From Rehmannia glutinosa (lineage: Eukaryota; Streptophyta; Magnoliopsida; Lamiales; Orobanchaceae): DNA of 64,000 nucleotides. Under the pieces are notes generated by a model that was not told where the DNA came from, ran no database searches, and saw only the letters and a program-made list of their open reading frames with translations. A program made the translations under genes and the position numbers. The DNA is taken from positions 7,607,419 through 7,671,418 of the forward strand of contig CM071930.1 of NCBI GenBank assembly GCA_016081115.2, written 5' to 3'. Shown here piece by piece: positions 38,200 to 49,383 of the stretch (the stretch's first letter is position 1; every line of letters begins with the position of its first letter).

Positions 38200-39400
38200 A
38201 ACACAAAAACAGATATCAAGACTTTAAAAACCTCATTTGTTTATATTCCCATAAATGTTGTATATTTAACATGACAAACTTGTATACTTAGTATACAAGT
38301 CTGCATACAAAAGTATGTTTATATTCAACTTAATGTTGCATATTTAACATAATATATCAGTATACTTATTAAAAAAATCTGCATACTTGTTATGTGTTTC
38401 TTACTTGGGGTACACTAATTTGTTTACATTCCACTTAATCCTGTTTACTTAGCATAACATGTACGAATAGCAAGAATACACCACAACCCCCCTACATAAA
38501 AAAACACTTAATTCATATATGAAAACTTGAATACAAATGTATGCTTATATACTATTTAATGTTGTATAATTAACAAACTATATCAGTATACTTAATAAAA
38601 AGATACGCATACTTGTTATGGGGTTGTTATCAGTATAATTGCAAAATTACTGAATGAAAAATTGATGAATGGAAAAACTCATAAATTGCGATAGGGACCT
38701 TTAGTAACGACCAGAAAAAATAAAAAAGCACAGAAGATGAAAACAACAAACATACCTTCAAAATACAAGAACTCAGACTTCAAAACCCCCCTCTCCTCAA
38801 ATCTTCTCCACAAAAATCGAACTCCTACACCCAACAAAAACTACTTGTTGATACAAGAACAAACTTAAATTTGAAGGATTTGGGCCATTAACAGAGAAAA
38901 GGGACTCACATTTGCACACGCAATGAACGGTCACAAAAATAGCACTTCTCTGGTCCTTCTTCGCAAACCCAAACCGCCTACCAACAATTTTTTTTGTGCG
39001 CTACTCGGCTGGAAGTGGGGGATTATTTGGGGGGAAAAAAAGGGTTAGGGTTGTGCGCTACTCATCGGGAAGAGTGAGATTATTTGGGGGAGAGAAGGGT
39101 TTCTTCTTGTCAAAAAACCGTACAGAGGAGGGAAGCCAAAAAGAACCAGTTTTGAAAAGACACAACTGAAAATCTATGGTTTTCCCCCTAAAAAACCGGA
39201 AACTGATAAAGGAAAGATCATATTTTCCTATTAATTAGCAATTAACGTTATCTCTACAAAAAACTGTAAAATGGTGAAAATACAATCATACCCTTAATAA
39301 TCCAAAAATAACTAAAGAGATCTCAGCCATTAAAAAATTAAATCATTGGTCTATATGCGGTCTTATGGACTAACCTGAAGAGGTTGGTCTCCTTTGAACC
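38200..39400. other. 5' flank of ULP1-like gene up to the right MULE end
   Basis: 38200-38640 continues the TATAC-rich sequence. 38700-39180 would contain the promoter and leader of the minus-strand gene; nothing definite was seen. 39240-39400 is the right terminal inverted repeat region. Confidence 0.5.
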
Positions 39401-39402
39401 AA

Positions 39403-39474
<72 letters not shown>
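39403..39474. repeat. compound microsatellite (CT)n(TA)n
   Basis: A CT run with two TTT interruptions followed by about 16 TA units, at the right tip of the MULE and 0-30 bases downstream of the FAR1-related stop codon. Confidence 0.98.
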
Positions 39475-39475
<1 letters not shown>

Positions 39476-40720
39476 AAAATAAAATAAATGATTATTTGCC
39501 TCTTGAATTGGATATTGAAAATGTGGCTGGTTGGGCCCATATTGAGATGAAAATGATAGTAGTTGAAAATTATATCCAAAATGATATTGTGGCGGAGGGA
39601 GATTATTTGTATCTTGTGAGTTTGGAATATAAGTTAATATCTTGTGCTCTTTGTCTCCTTTTCTTTTGCTACCTCTCGCATGCATCAAAGAAAAATAGGA
39701 TATATTAGCTAGATAAAAAAAAATTACTACCAATAATAATAAAGCACAATAATTTGTATATTTGTAATGAATCTACAACTTACTTGAACTTCCATTCTTT
39801 ATTTTTCCTTTTTGCTTTTTTTTTATCATCCCAATTATGTACTATACCAACATTTGTATTTCCTCTGGACTTCACATAAATAGGATTATGTATGAGCACA
39901 TCATCATCTTGGTCATTGCCTTCATCACAAGGATCTTGATCATTTAAATCATTAACACTCATATTTTCAAATAAATCATTAATTTGTTGACTTGCAAAAT
40001 CAAGAATTTCAGCCAACATATTTCTCGATTCCTCGTGAGCTTTGCATCGTATAGTAAGAACATATACCGACCTCAGTATTTGATTGACAAATACCATCTC
40101 ATATATGTAGCCACTATGACTTGCAATTTCTCCATTATCAGATACTATATTTCTTGCATTTTTTTCCACAGTTTCTTTATGTATTGTTCGGGCAAATTTT
40201 TTTACATTCATACAATTGAAAACTTTTAAAGCATGCTTACACAATATACCCATTGATTCAAATTTGTGGCAACTACATCTTACTTCAAGAGTTTGTTTAT
40301 TGAATACTACTTGTTTAACTCTTGAGTTTGCACCATGAGATTTCATTTTAAACTCAAGGAAAGAAAACCAAATCTGAAGGTGATTAAACAAACAATGTGT
40401 TTAACAAATAATTAATTCCATCTCAATTAACTTGTATATGGTGAGTGTATAAACATCAGCGACACGCTTCAAGAATGGGTTATTTTTCAAAATCATCGAG
40501 GTTTTCCCATGACAACATCAGGTATCCTCAATATTTTCTTTTGCACGCCAGTTGTTTAGATTTTTTCCATAATTATAGACAAAATTATCAATGAAATGCT
40601 TCCTTTACGTACCTTCTTTTCAACTATGAATTCGTGCCCTCACTTCTAGAGGTAGTCAAAAGCCATGCACTGAACTTTTCATTAGTAAAAGTTGTAGACC
40701 ATTTATATCATAATTTATAC
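39473..40720 (-). pseudogene. FAR1-related (FRS) gene fragment
   Basis: Minus strand, C-terminal half of a FAR1-related protein. Near 40700-40610 the catalytic-domain end is readable (KWSTTFTNEKFSAW, then TSRSEGTNS followed by a stop). After several broken frames comes RVADVYTLTIYK. An open stretch (40391-39783) follows with the SWIM finger CSCHKFESMGILCKHALKVF. The last exon (about 39680-39473) is joined through a GTAAGT donor and ends YF-stop. The N-terminal FAR1 domain and most of the transposase domain are missing. It may be a dead FRS gene or a second FAR1-type MULE. Its sequence is clearly different from the transposase at 28-31 kb. Confidence 0.75.
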
Positions 40721-40899
40721 ATTCTAGTACTAGACGAGCTTTATTGGCGGATGACCAATCCTGTCTTGGGCCCCTGTCCTTCAAGGACATCGAAAACACA
40801 CCTTTACGGGGATGTTGCTTGGGTAAGCTTACATGGTTACTTTGCATCTTCATTCTTCATTCTTCATTCTTTGTGTTTCTTTTCATTTGGCTAAGACTT

Positions 40900-41890
40900 G
40901 TGCAAATTTTGTCATAAATTATAAACCTTGATGCACTATCGAATCATTGAGGAGAGGTGGTGTTCGATCGCTAAACACGTAAATTAATCCAGCGAGGCTC
41001 GCAAGAGTACAAGATCAATTGTAGGGTGACAAGTTAACCACAAGTCGTCTCTCAATAAAGACTTAGCCGACAAATAATTATTATGTATCACAATAAACAG
41101 AAAATAAATCCTAAACACTCTAACCAGATTTATAATTTCAATTAACAAAATAAAAATAAGTAAAAAGACAAATTAGAACTAAACACGATTAAACCCAAAT
41201 AAAAACGATATGGATGAACGTCTAGGATTTCGGAATCATCTCATCTCAAAAAACTTGCAAGCAGAATATCAACTAATTGATCATGAGATTAACAAATATA
41301 ACAAACATGTAATAACTATGCCTAGATCTGATAACTCACGTATTCACATATTAGGGTTATCCCTACATAATTTGTTATTTTCATTAAGCCAAGTTAGATA
41401 ATACATTTCTGATTCATATCTAACCCCCTAAATAAATTTAGTACATGAATAATATCTTCTCTCGATCTCAATTATTCCCACAAAATAATCAAAAGTTGAT
41501 CAGACAATCAATAATCAAATAAAGTAATTTATTCAGGAAAGCAAATCAATTAGTCAATACTCATGCTTGGGTGTTTGAATCAAATCATTATAATCCTAGA
41601 ACAAGAAAATTAGTTCATGCTTGGGGTGGGATCATAATCTCAATTGAAGGAAAGAAAACAATCATATAAACATCATCATGCAACACAATAATCACCCAAC
41701 AATTGAAATCAGATAAAAGAGCTGAAGAAATATTATGCTTTGACAGAGGGCGCTAGTCAGCATGAGAGCAAGATGCCTAAGTTGTGAACGAAGTATGAGT
41801 GGGCGAAAATCCAGCTTGACCATAGGTCGAAGATAGGTGACATCTATCTTCAATCTCAGTTGGCGCCTAATTCCTTGCCAGGGAGAGGTC
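40900..41890 (+). repeat. LTR-like noncoding repeat with possible primer-binding site
   Basis: Noncoding sequence of the style of gypsy LTRs (ACAAGTCGTCTCTC near 41040, GAACGTCTAGGATTTCGGAA near 41216). It ends CTCA at about 41858, followed by GTTGGCGCC...TTGCCAGGGA, a degenerate TGGCGCC primer-binding site. The start is undefined. A reading frame at about 41930-42190 (plus, with EVSDEDEDREIEALQ) follows but I could not assign it. Confidence 0.4.
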
Positions 41891-42808
41891 CAATTCAGTA
41901 AGGCTTACAGAGCTTATACAGATTACAGAGTACCACTCAGAGCTACTGAAGGAGTTTTCCACTTTCTTTAATAGAGCAGTCCGTCATTGTCGGAAACTTC
42001 TACGACAGAGTGGAAAGCTCTCCCGTGAGGTGATAGACATATTGGACTGTGAAGTCTCTGATGAGGATGAGGATAGGGAGATCGAGGCCTTGCAAGATCT
42101 TTTCGGTGGAGCTAGCAGCATATGCGGCAATAGAGAGGAGCCTAGAAAAGTTGATGTTGTTGAGGGAGACAAAGCCCCCATGCTTGATCATTGATGGTTA
42201 TATTCTGGCTCAGACGGCCTTTGATTTCTGCCCACTTATTTAGGGCTTGCTTTGCGCACTTGGATATTTTTTACTTTCTCTTTTTTGGTTGAGATGTTTC
42301 TTCGCGTGGGGCCGGATGATACTTCATTTATCTTATGCTACATTGATGTTCTTTATGCATATTTGCTTTCTTTATCATGCTCTACTTGTTGATGCTTGAA
42401 TGTGACGTCTTGTTGCGGAAGACTTGTTCATATTTTGCGTAGAGATGGACCCTTCCCTTCAGAAGGAAGCTTTAACTCCTACAGAATGGCTGGACAAACT
42501 TATGTTTAATGTTAAGAGAAATCATTCTGTAGCCCATCGAGGGCGCTCTTCCGAAGCCCGGAAAGGGCGCCCTTATGGAGCATGGGGCGTCTTTTGGAGT
42601 CCGAAGGGGGGCACCCTTTCCAGAGCTCGGAAGGGGCACCCTTCTGGAGCTTTTCCCAAGTTTTTTGATTTACAATTTTGATCTCTTTCCCACATGTGAT
42701 AGCGTTTTTGCCTTCTTTTACTTGCAAATTTTCGTCATGGAAGAGAATTTACGGGGACCCTTCCGAAGAGGCCCATTCCTTTGGGGTCTTAGCAGGAGGA
42801 GAAAAATT

Positions 42809-43340
42809 TACTAGGACCCCCGCGAGGAGGCCCCTCACATCCAGAGTTTTAGCCGAATGGGGTCTTTCCACCCGGGGTTTTAGCCAAGTGAGGTCTTCTC
42901 CTCCGGGGTCTTAGCCGGAGGTGGTGAATTACTAGGATCCCCATGAGGAGGTCCCTCTCATTCGGGGCCTTAGCCAAATGGGGTCTTCCCACCCGGGGGT
43001 CTTACCCTAGTGAGGTCTTCCCCTTTGGAGTCTTATCCGGATGAGGTGAATTATAGAACCCTCGTGAGGAGGCCCCTCCCATCTAAGGTCTTAGGCGGAA
43101 GGAGTCTTCCTACCCGGGGTCTTAGCCGGGTGAAGTCTTCCCACCCGGGGTCTTATCCTGATGAGGTGAATTACTAGGACTCCCGTGAGGAGGCCCCTCC
43201 CATCTGCGGTCTTAGCTGAATGGGGTCTTCCCACTCAGGGTCTTAGTGGGGTGAGGTCTTCCCCTTCGGAGTCTTAGCCGGAGGAGATTATTTATGCGGA
43301 CCCCCCAAGGAGGCCTCTCCCATCCGGGGCCTTACCCGGA
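42809..43340. repeat. ~122-bp tandem minisatellite, about 4.4 copies
   Basis: Each unit begins TTACTAGGACCCCC or a variant, then GAGGAGGCCCCTC. It contains three shorter sub-repeats of the form CCCGGGGTCTTAGCCG...GAGGTCTTC. Period is about 120-122 bases; the last unit is partial. The sequence is GC-rich, unlike its surroundings. Such repeats are common in the untranslated parts of Tat-type gypsy elements, and gypsy gag lies next door. Confidence 0.85.
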
Positions 43341-43629
43341 AAGATGGGGTTTGCTGAGGAAAATACCTAAGTGGTCATTGACCGCAGCTATATTTGGCCA
43401 TTAACTGCATTAACAAAATTAAATTAGGAATGTGAAATTACTTTTTTTCATTATAATGACAAAGTTTTACGCCCTATGGGCGAAAATAGTACTGAAATGT
43501 AAATAAACATGTTTAACCCCTCTTGGATAAAAATAAATTGGAAATAGACAAAAATAACAATTACTAAAGTCTCCGGGAATCCAGGGAGAACTGGTGTCAA
43601 GGGTTGTGCGGCGCTCTAGTCGTTGGGTC

Positions 43630-45800
43630 GCGGGAGCTTACTCATCTTCAACCTGGCCATATTACACTCCTGAGTCGTTTTAATATCTCCAATGGTTTAA
43701 CCTATTCCAGAGTCCGTGGGGAACTTAAGCTTTAGGTGAACTATAGAGGGGATGTCTTGGAACTGATTCATACTGGGCCTTCCCAAGGTCAAGTTGTAAG
43801 GAGAGTGAGCGTCTACAATGAGGAAACTAACCATCTTCATAACTTGATTCGAGACATCCATGCCCAATGTGAGTGGTAGGTTGATCTCGCCTGACTAATC
43901 ACTTCTCTGATAAAGCCAATTAGCGGTGCAAAAATAGGAATAACCCGTGCTGGGTAGATTCTAATCTTGTCAAAGGCTTCAAAAAATATGACATACACTG
44001 CACTTCCCGCATGCACTAAGACCCTCTTGACCAAAAAGTTGGCCAGCATGACAGATTTAACAATGGTGTCTGTGTGGACTTGGGTTTCAGGGATGTAGTC
44101 TTGAGTGCCAAATGTGATAGGCATTCTCTTGGACTGCTGCGATTCTATGATCCCTTTTCTGGATAGGGCTTCCTTGGGTCGTCCCCATCGTTCTCTACTA
44201 CATTCCTAGAGAGCACTCCGGGCATCTTTTGCTTCTGGTTCTCTGGAGATCACATTGATGACTTCGGCTATGTGATTGTCATGTCTTTTGTCCATGCAGG
44301 GGTCTGAGCAGCGCTTGTCTTGCTGAGGTTCTTCTTCGTGTGGGCCTCGGATCCCAGCGAAACTTGTTCTAATCCACGCAGTCCTTTAGGTGGCCCTTTT
44401 GGATGAGTCACTATATCTCCTTCCTTAGAACGAAATAGTCTTTAGTAGTATGCCCCTGTATTTGTGATACTGACAATATAGATTGGAGCGTGCTCGTGTA
44501 AGATTGCTTCTTAGCGGCTACGGTGGATCAATGATCCCTTTTTCTTTGGCGCCTATCGCACTTACCTCTACTATCGGCGCATTTAGATGTGTGCAGCTTG
44601 GCCCATGCTCCTTTTTCGGACCCTTCCGAGGTTGATTCTTGTTGTCTTCCTGGGACTTACACTTGGTACTGGGTTCAGGCTTGGTGGACTCCTCCACTCG
44701 AATATGCTTCTCTGCTGGGCTCAATAGCTTCTCCGAGGTGGAGGAAGGTTTCCCGGCCAGGGATTCCTTCAGACGTCCCTGGTGGAGATTCTGGTGCAAT
44801 ATCCTGGCCAAGGTCTCATGTTGGACATTGGCGACTTCATTGATGGCTTCCACAAACCGTTTCATAAACTCTTGCAACGTCTCTCTTTCCTTCTGATTCA
44901 CTTGAAAGAGGTTAGCAATAGTCTTGGGGCACCTTCTGTTGATGGAGAACTATTACATGAAGGCTTCAGTAAGTTTTTACATCCCAGAGATTGATCCTAC
45001 TAGGAGTTTTTTGAACCAATATAGCGTTCGTTTGGTCAAAGTAATGCTGGAACATCTTGCAGTAAGAGACGTCTGTCATATCGTAGAGATCCGCCTTGAC
45101 ATAGAGTTTGTCCAAGTATTCCTGGGGATCTCCAATTCCATCGTACTCTGGAAGATTGGAGGTCTTGATTCCCGAAGGTGGATGTTTAGTCAAAATAGCA
45201 GGGGCCAAAGGACTCATTTTCATTAGGGTAGTAGCCTGCGAGTTGGCTTGCTTGGATGTATTGTTTGAGATTCTTAAACTGACGACGACTCTTCATGGTT
45301 TTTGCAGTGACCTTCTTCTCTTCCTCCCTGACCTCCAAGGTCAGGGTCTTAGGCAGCGGGCAAAGCCCGCAGTGGTCTTCCTGGGGCATCAGGTTGAACC
45401 CGATGCCTCAAGAGCCTGGAGGTCTTCCTGATGTAAGCGAATTTCCTCAGCGGGCAGAGCCCCCCAAGATGGGGGGCAGCACTCCTCCAAGAGGAGGAGG
45501 GTTGGCCCCCAGTCTTCCAGTCGGCCGTTCTTCTTGCTGGTCTCTGGACCCATGACTTGCAGCTTGAGATCCGACTTCACGTGCTTGCGATCGAGTTTGT
45601 ATCCTTGTGTGTTTGGTTGATTCCCACAGACCGGCGCCGAAATGATGCTGCTTTTTAGGGCAGATCACTCCAAAACTAAGGTTTCTGATAAAGTCTTTCT
45701 TCCCAAAGGGAAAGTCTTCAAGTCTTCTTCTCCGGGAGCTGGAAGTCCTTCGACGGGAACTTGCCTGCACACGCGCAAATGTTATAGGGCCTTAAGAGCC
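43630..45800 (-). pseudogene. Ty3/gypsy gag and protease remnant
   Basis: Minus strand. From the right: an R/S-rich and polar N-terminal part with TRSQARE (45770-45447), a linker (45389-45186), the gag core (45223-44966: LPEYDGIGDPQEYLDKLY, then CKMFQHYF), a second gag part (44901-44518: QKERETLQEFMKRFVEA) and a protease-like segment (44124-43837: ANFLVKRVLVHAGSAVYVIF). In active relatives the latter has D in place of H before AGS, so the catalytic aspartate is lost. Frames change between all pieces. RT and integrase are absent. It is a dead gypsy (Tat-like) fragment. Confidence 0.8.
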
Positions 45801-46428
45801 CATTGGGGAATTAATATTAAATTAATATATTATATATTTAATAATTAAATGTCATTTTTGCCCCCAACAATTAATTTATTAATATTAGTGACAAAATGTA
45901 AAATTACAATGTTACATGTTTTACTAATAATATGAATTAAATTGCAATAATTTTCTACTGCTGCAATAGTGAGTTCCATAAACTTAAAAGACAAAAAATT
46001 ATTCATAAATTTTAACTACCCATTCGATTAGTCATACATTTTGAACCAATTAACTAAACACAATCATTAATTATTATGTAAAATTTTGTGTCAGTAACAT
46101 ATATAATAACAATGTATACAGGTTGTAAATTAATTATTATAAAATCTTATGACTTATATATGTATTCATTTTTTTTTTCTTGAGTGACCAAGGTCAAAGT
46201 ATTATATAATAAGATATCCGTATCAAATATCTTGTCCGAGGAAAAGAATTAGCCCAAGAATGCAATCAAGCAATAAAAGTGGTCCATTTAAGAATTACAA
46301 AATGGAAGTGTGGGTACCAATAACAGTGTATATAGAACTTTTTTTCCCTTGTGAAAGAGAATCCTTCAATATTTCAATGAGTGAATTTTAGTGCTTTTTT
46401 TTCCCACACGGAAATTAAGTTCCACGAA
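45801..46428. other. intergenic, no gene seen
   Basis: AT-rich. The last 100 bases would be the leader of the broken formamidase copy that begins at 46429. Confidence 0.5.
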
Positions 46429-47547
46429 ATGAGTTGTCTTGGTGCTAGGGTGGTTGTGCCGATAGATGTGAACAGTGGCGGATCCAGAAATTAGTAGTAG
46501 GGTGGGCTGGGAAATAAAATTTCACTAAGAAAATTATATATATGTACAGAACAATGATTATAACAAACTATTACAAGACTACATTATTTCTCAATAAAGA
46601 GTAAAAACTACTTCATAAAAATACAGTGGTATAAATATAATAGCAATCAAATGGGCATATTCAATTTTCCATATTATTTGTTTTCTTGCCAAAAACAACA
46701 ATAAGACAAAAACTAAATACAAAAAAGCTAAAAAAAAAAAACAGATAACTTTTAAATTCCATACTTGATGATGAAACTCAGGGGAGGCAAATTAGCCGTA
46801 CCAGCCCGATAAATAACACCTCGATACGATAAACTAAAGCCCAAACACAACACATGTAATAACCTTATTAGGCCTAAAATTTAAAGTCAAACATGACGCG
46901 CTAAAAACACGAAAAGAATGACACGATAGACACAATAAGTAAAACTATTAAATGTATTTAGTTAGACCTGTTAGGCCATTAACTAATAAAACACATGATG
47001 TTTTTAATATATTTGATACTTAGAAGATATATTCTAATAAATTATCAATCCAAATAGTTAAGCACATTTAAACTTAATGAGATGGTAAGTATACTAATAA
47101 TAAACTAAGGATAATAAAAATAGTCCAAAAATAAAAAATATATTAAATTATAGCATTAATATCACGGTAACAGAAAAAATAGTTTTAAGTTCTTTAATCT
47201 TGATTTTAAAATGAATTCAAATTTTGGGGTGGACTTGAGTTTTGCATAAAATTTTGGGAGGGGCTAATTATGAATAATGTAAAAATTATAGTACTAAAAG
47301 TAGGATTCTTGAAAACTGGCACTGGGCTCAAGCCCAGTGCTGGCCCAACATGCATCCGCCCCAGGATGTGAAGAAAAAGCCGTCGGAACAAACGGTTCCT
47401 CTCCACAACCGGTGGCACCCCGCCGTACCACCGGTGGCGGAGGTCCAAACCGGAGAACTTTTCAGGGTTGAGATGGTGGATTTCAGCGGCGGTGGAATAA
47501 CAAAAGAGTACACTGCTGAAGACATCAAGTTTCAAGATGCTTCAATT
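46429..47547 (+). pseudogene. formamidase first-exon copy split by a hAT element
   Basis: A start codon at 46429 opens a frame with VVVPIDVK, cut at 46472 by the hAT element. The frame resumes at 47365/47373 with KKKPSEQTVPLHNRWHP and PPVAEV(Q)TGE(L)FRVEMVD. It ends at a GTGAGT donor at 47548. Leaving out the insertion and one target copy gives 219 nt, exactly the length of exon 1 of the intact gene at 49384, with the same splice phase. No exon 2-like sequence follows before 49384, so this is either a partial duplicate or an alternative first exon that was disabled. It is clearly diverged from the intact exon, which suggests an old duplication. Confidence 0.85.
46473..47364. mobile_element. 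892-bp non-autonomous hAT element inserted in a coding exon
   Basis: Bordered by perfect 8-bp duplications GATGTGAA (46465-46472 and 47365-47372). Ends are CAGTGGCGGAT on the left and, inverted, CTGGGGCGGAT on the right. No transposase. Its middle (46800-47100) holds a dispersed repeat also found near 15041-15400. A short palindrome around CACTGGGCTCAAGCCCAGTG lies near the right end (about 47322). Confidence 0.88.
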
Positions 47548-47579
47548 GTGAGTTTCATCGTGCTTTTGCTGAAAATTTA

Positions 47580-47850
47580 GGGATAATTACAAAACCTACC
47601 CCAGATGTTTTGGGTGATTACAAAAAAACCCATAAAAGTTTCAAAATTACAAAAGTCCACATTAAGTTTGATTGTGTCTTAAATGTGAAGGGTAACTGTA
47701 ATATTTTTGTAAAGATGATGTTTGAAATGTTTTTGCCTACAAACATAGTTTAATACAAAATCAAATTTCAAGTGGATATTTGTAATCTTCAAATATAAGG
47801 TTTTTTATTATTAGCTCAAACATTGGGGATATTTTGTAAATATCCATACA
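47580..47850. mobile_element. diverged foldback MITE (GGGATAATTACAAAA family)
   Basis: Starts GGGATAATTACAAAACCTACCCC; the right part contains inverted matches around TTTGTAAATATCC. It is an older member of the family at 49819, 52167, 60109 and 60650. No clear target duplication. Confidence 0.55.
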
Positions 47851-49383
47851 CTTTATTATAATTAGCTAGTCCCCCCCAACACACCATTTTTTTCCTCAAA
47901 ACCAAATAAGTTTTTTTTTTTTTTTTCCTACCCTGGGCTCTATGTATATGTCTCATACCAGTAGAGATAAAATCAGAATATTTAAATTAGGGATGAGATT
48001 TTTTTTTCAATCATATAATTACATAAAGTCCAATTTTATTTTTTTATACAAACATAAAGAAATAAACTTTAATGGTTTTAGCTTTGGGAAGGTGAGATTT
48101 AAACTTTATTATGACAAAAACTAAAAATAATTTTTTCCTCATCATATGGATAATAATTTTGTTACTTTTGGAAGAATAAGATTTCGAATTTTAATAGGTT
48201 TATATGGTGTATACTCATGTGTAAAGTTCAATGGGGATAGTTAGGGAGTGGACACATGCACTCATATCAGATCGAACCCTGATTAATCGTCAATATAAGT
48301 TTCTACGACTAGAGTACAAGGTTGATCATTCGATGTAACTAGCAAGCATATAATTTATTCTTGGGTTTGAGGTTTTCTTTTTTTCCTTTTAAAGAATCAA
48401 GATAAATTTTATTCACCAAAGCAAATGGTTGAGTAAAAAATCATATACAAATTTAAAACAAAATTTTAAATATAGATAAATCTTACTGATCCGTAGAATG
48501 AAAAAATCACAACGAAGACACTAAACAAAACACGCACTAATGAAATTGATCTCGATTTTGTTTCGATTCATTGGATAATGACTCATCTGATTCTTCTGAA
48601 CAAAAGACCACAAAATGAGGACAAATTTATTTAACTGAAACAAAAGTCACATATTTGAAACAAACAAACCACTTAATAGAGACAAATTTTTCATAAATAA
48701 AAACTAAAAATATTGAAAATCACTTCAAGAATGAGGGAAGAGACGGAAGAAAAAGACGGAAATTGAGAATCAGTTGGGACCAATACGCACACACCACATC
48801 CTTGACATATGCAACATCCTAGTCCAGTGACGTATAAATTAACCTATATGAAATAGCATTTCAATTCAACGAACAAAAAGACAAACAGAAGACCCAAAAA
48901 CTTGTTAATTAATTTAAAAACTCTTTGTTCTAAAAAGGTTTGTGCTAATTAGACGGCAGGTTGGGACCTAACGTCTAGGCGAAGGCTCAAATGGGTTAGA
49001 TATGGTCTAATCGAAAAAAAAATATAGACGGACAATGAAAATTTAGCGCCTAGACGGAGATTTTTAGAAGAATGCTATTTAATTCACTTTTCTTTCTTTG
49101 TCAGTTTATAAGCAATTCTTACTTTTGAAGACCATAAAATTGATAAAATTATCTACATCATTCCATTCCAGTTTCCAACATCATCTGCTGGTACAACAAT
49201 TGGGACCAGCGGAAAAAAATTGCCTCTCTGTTTGTCAGCTAGTAAACTTGTCGAAATCAGACTTCCAAAATTCCTATTTCACTAATTCATAATTTTCATG
49301 TTGAAAACTCACTTTAAAAAAAAAAAAAAAAATGAAAAGGTGAACATCATTTATTTAAAACCCAAACAATCAGTAAAGCAATC
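47851..49383. other. intergenic upstream of formamidase
   Basis: No gene. A dispersed repeat with TAGACGGCAGG, GCGCCTAGACGG and GGAGATTTTTAGAAG words occupies about 48940-49075 and recurs at 54920-55100 on the other side of the formamidase gene. The promoter and leader of that gene are expected in the last few hundred bases; no TATA box was singled out. Confidence 0.5.

Larger units (their letters stand above)
26653..39440. mobile_element. 12.8-kb Mutator-like element carrying FAR1-type transposase and ULP1-like protease genes
   Basis: The left end (26653 on) and the right end (inverted, from about 39440 or 39410) share an imperfect inverted repeat of about 55 bases: GAGACCA, CTCTT, then AGGTTAGTCCATAAGA in both. 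Outside both ends lies (TA)n, so the target duplication is hidden in a microsatellite; on the right the tip has expanded into (CT)n. Inside are two convergent genes: a MURA-like transposase on plus (28165-30812) and a ULP1-like C48 protease on minus (38187-31887). MULEs with ULP1-like genes have been described in Arabidopsis (KI/Kaonashi type) and melon. Both genes here have lesions, so this copy is probably not autonomous now. Confidence 0.85.

Noticed and set aside
42424..42914. Overlapping plus-strand frames with G/R-rich content
   Set aside because: They arise from the GC-rich repetitive tract and the start of the minisatellite rather than from a gene.
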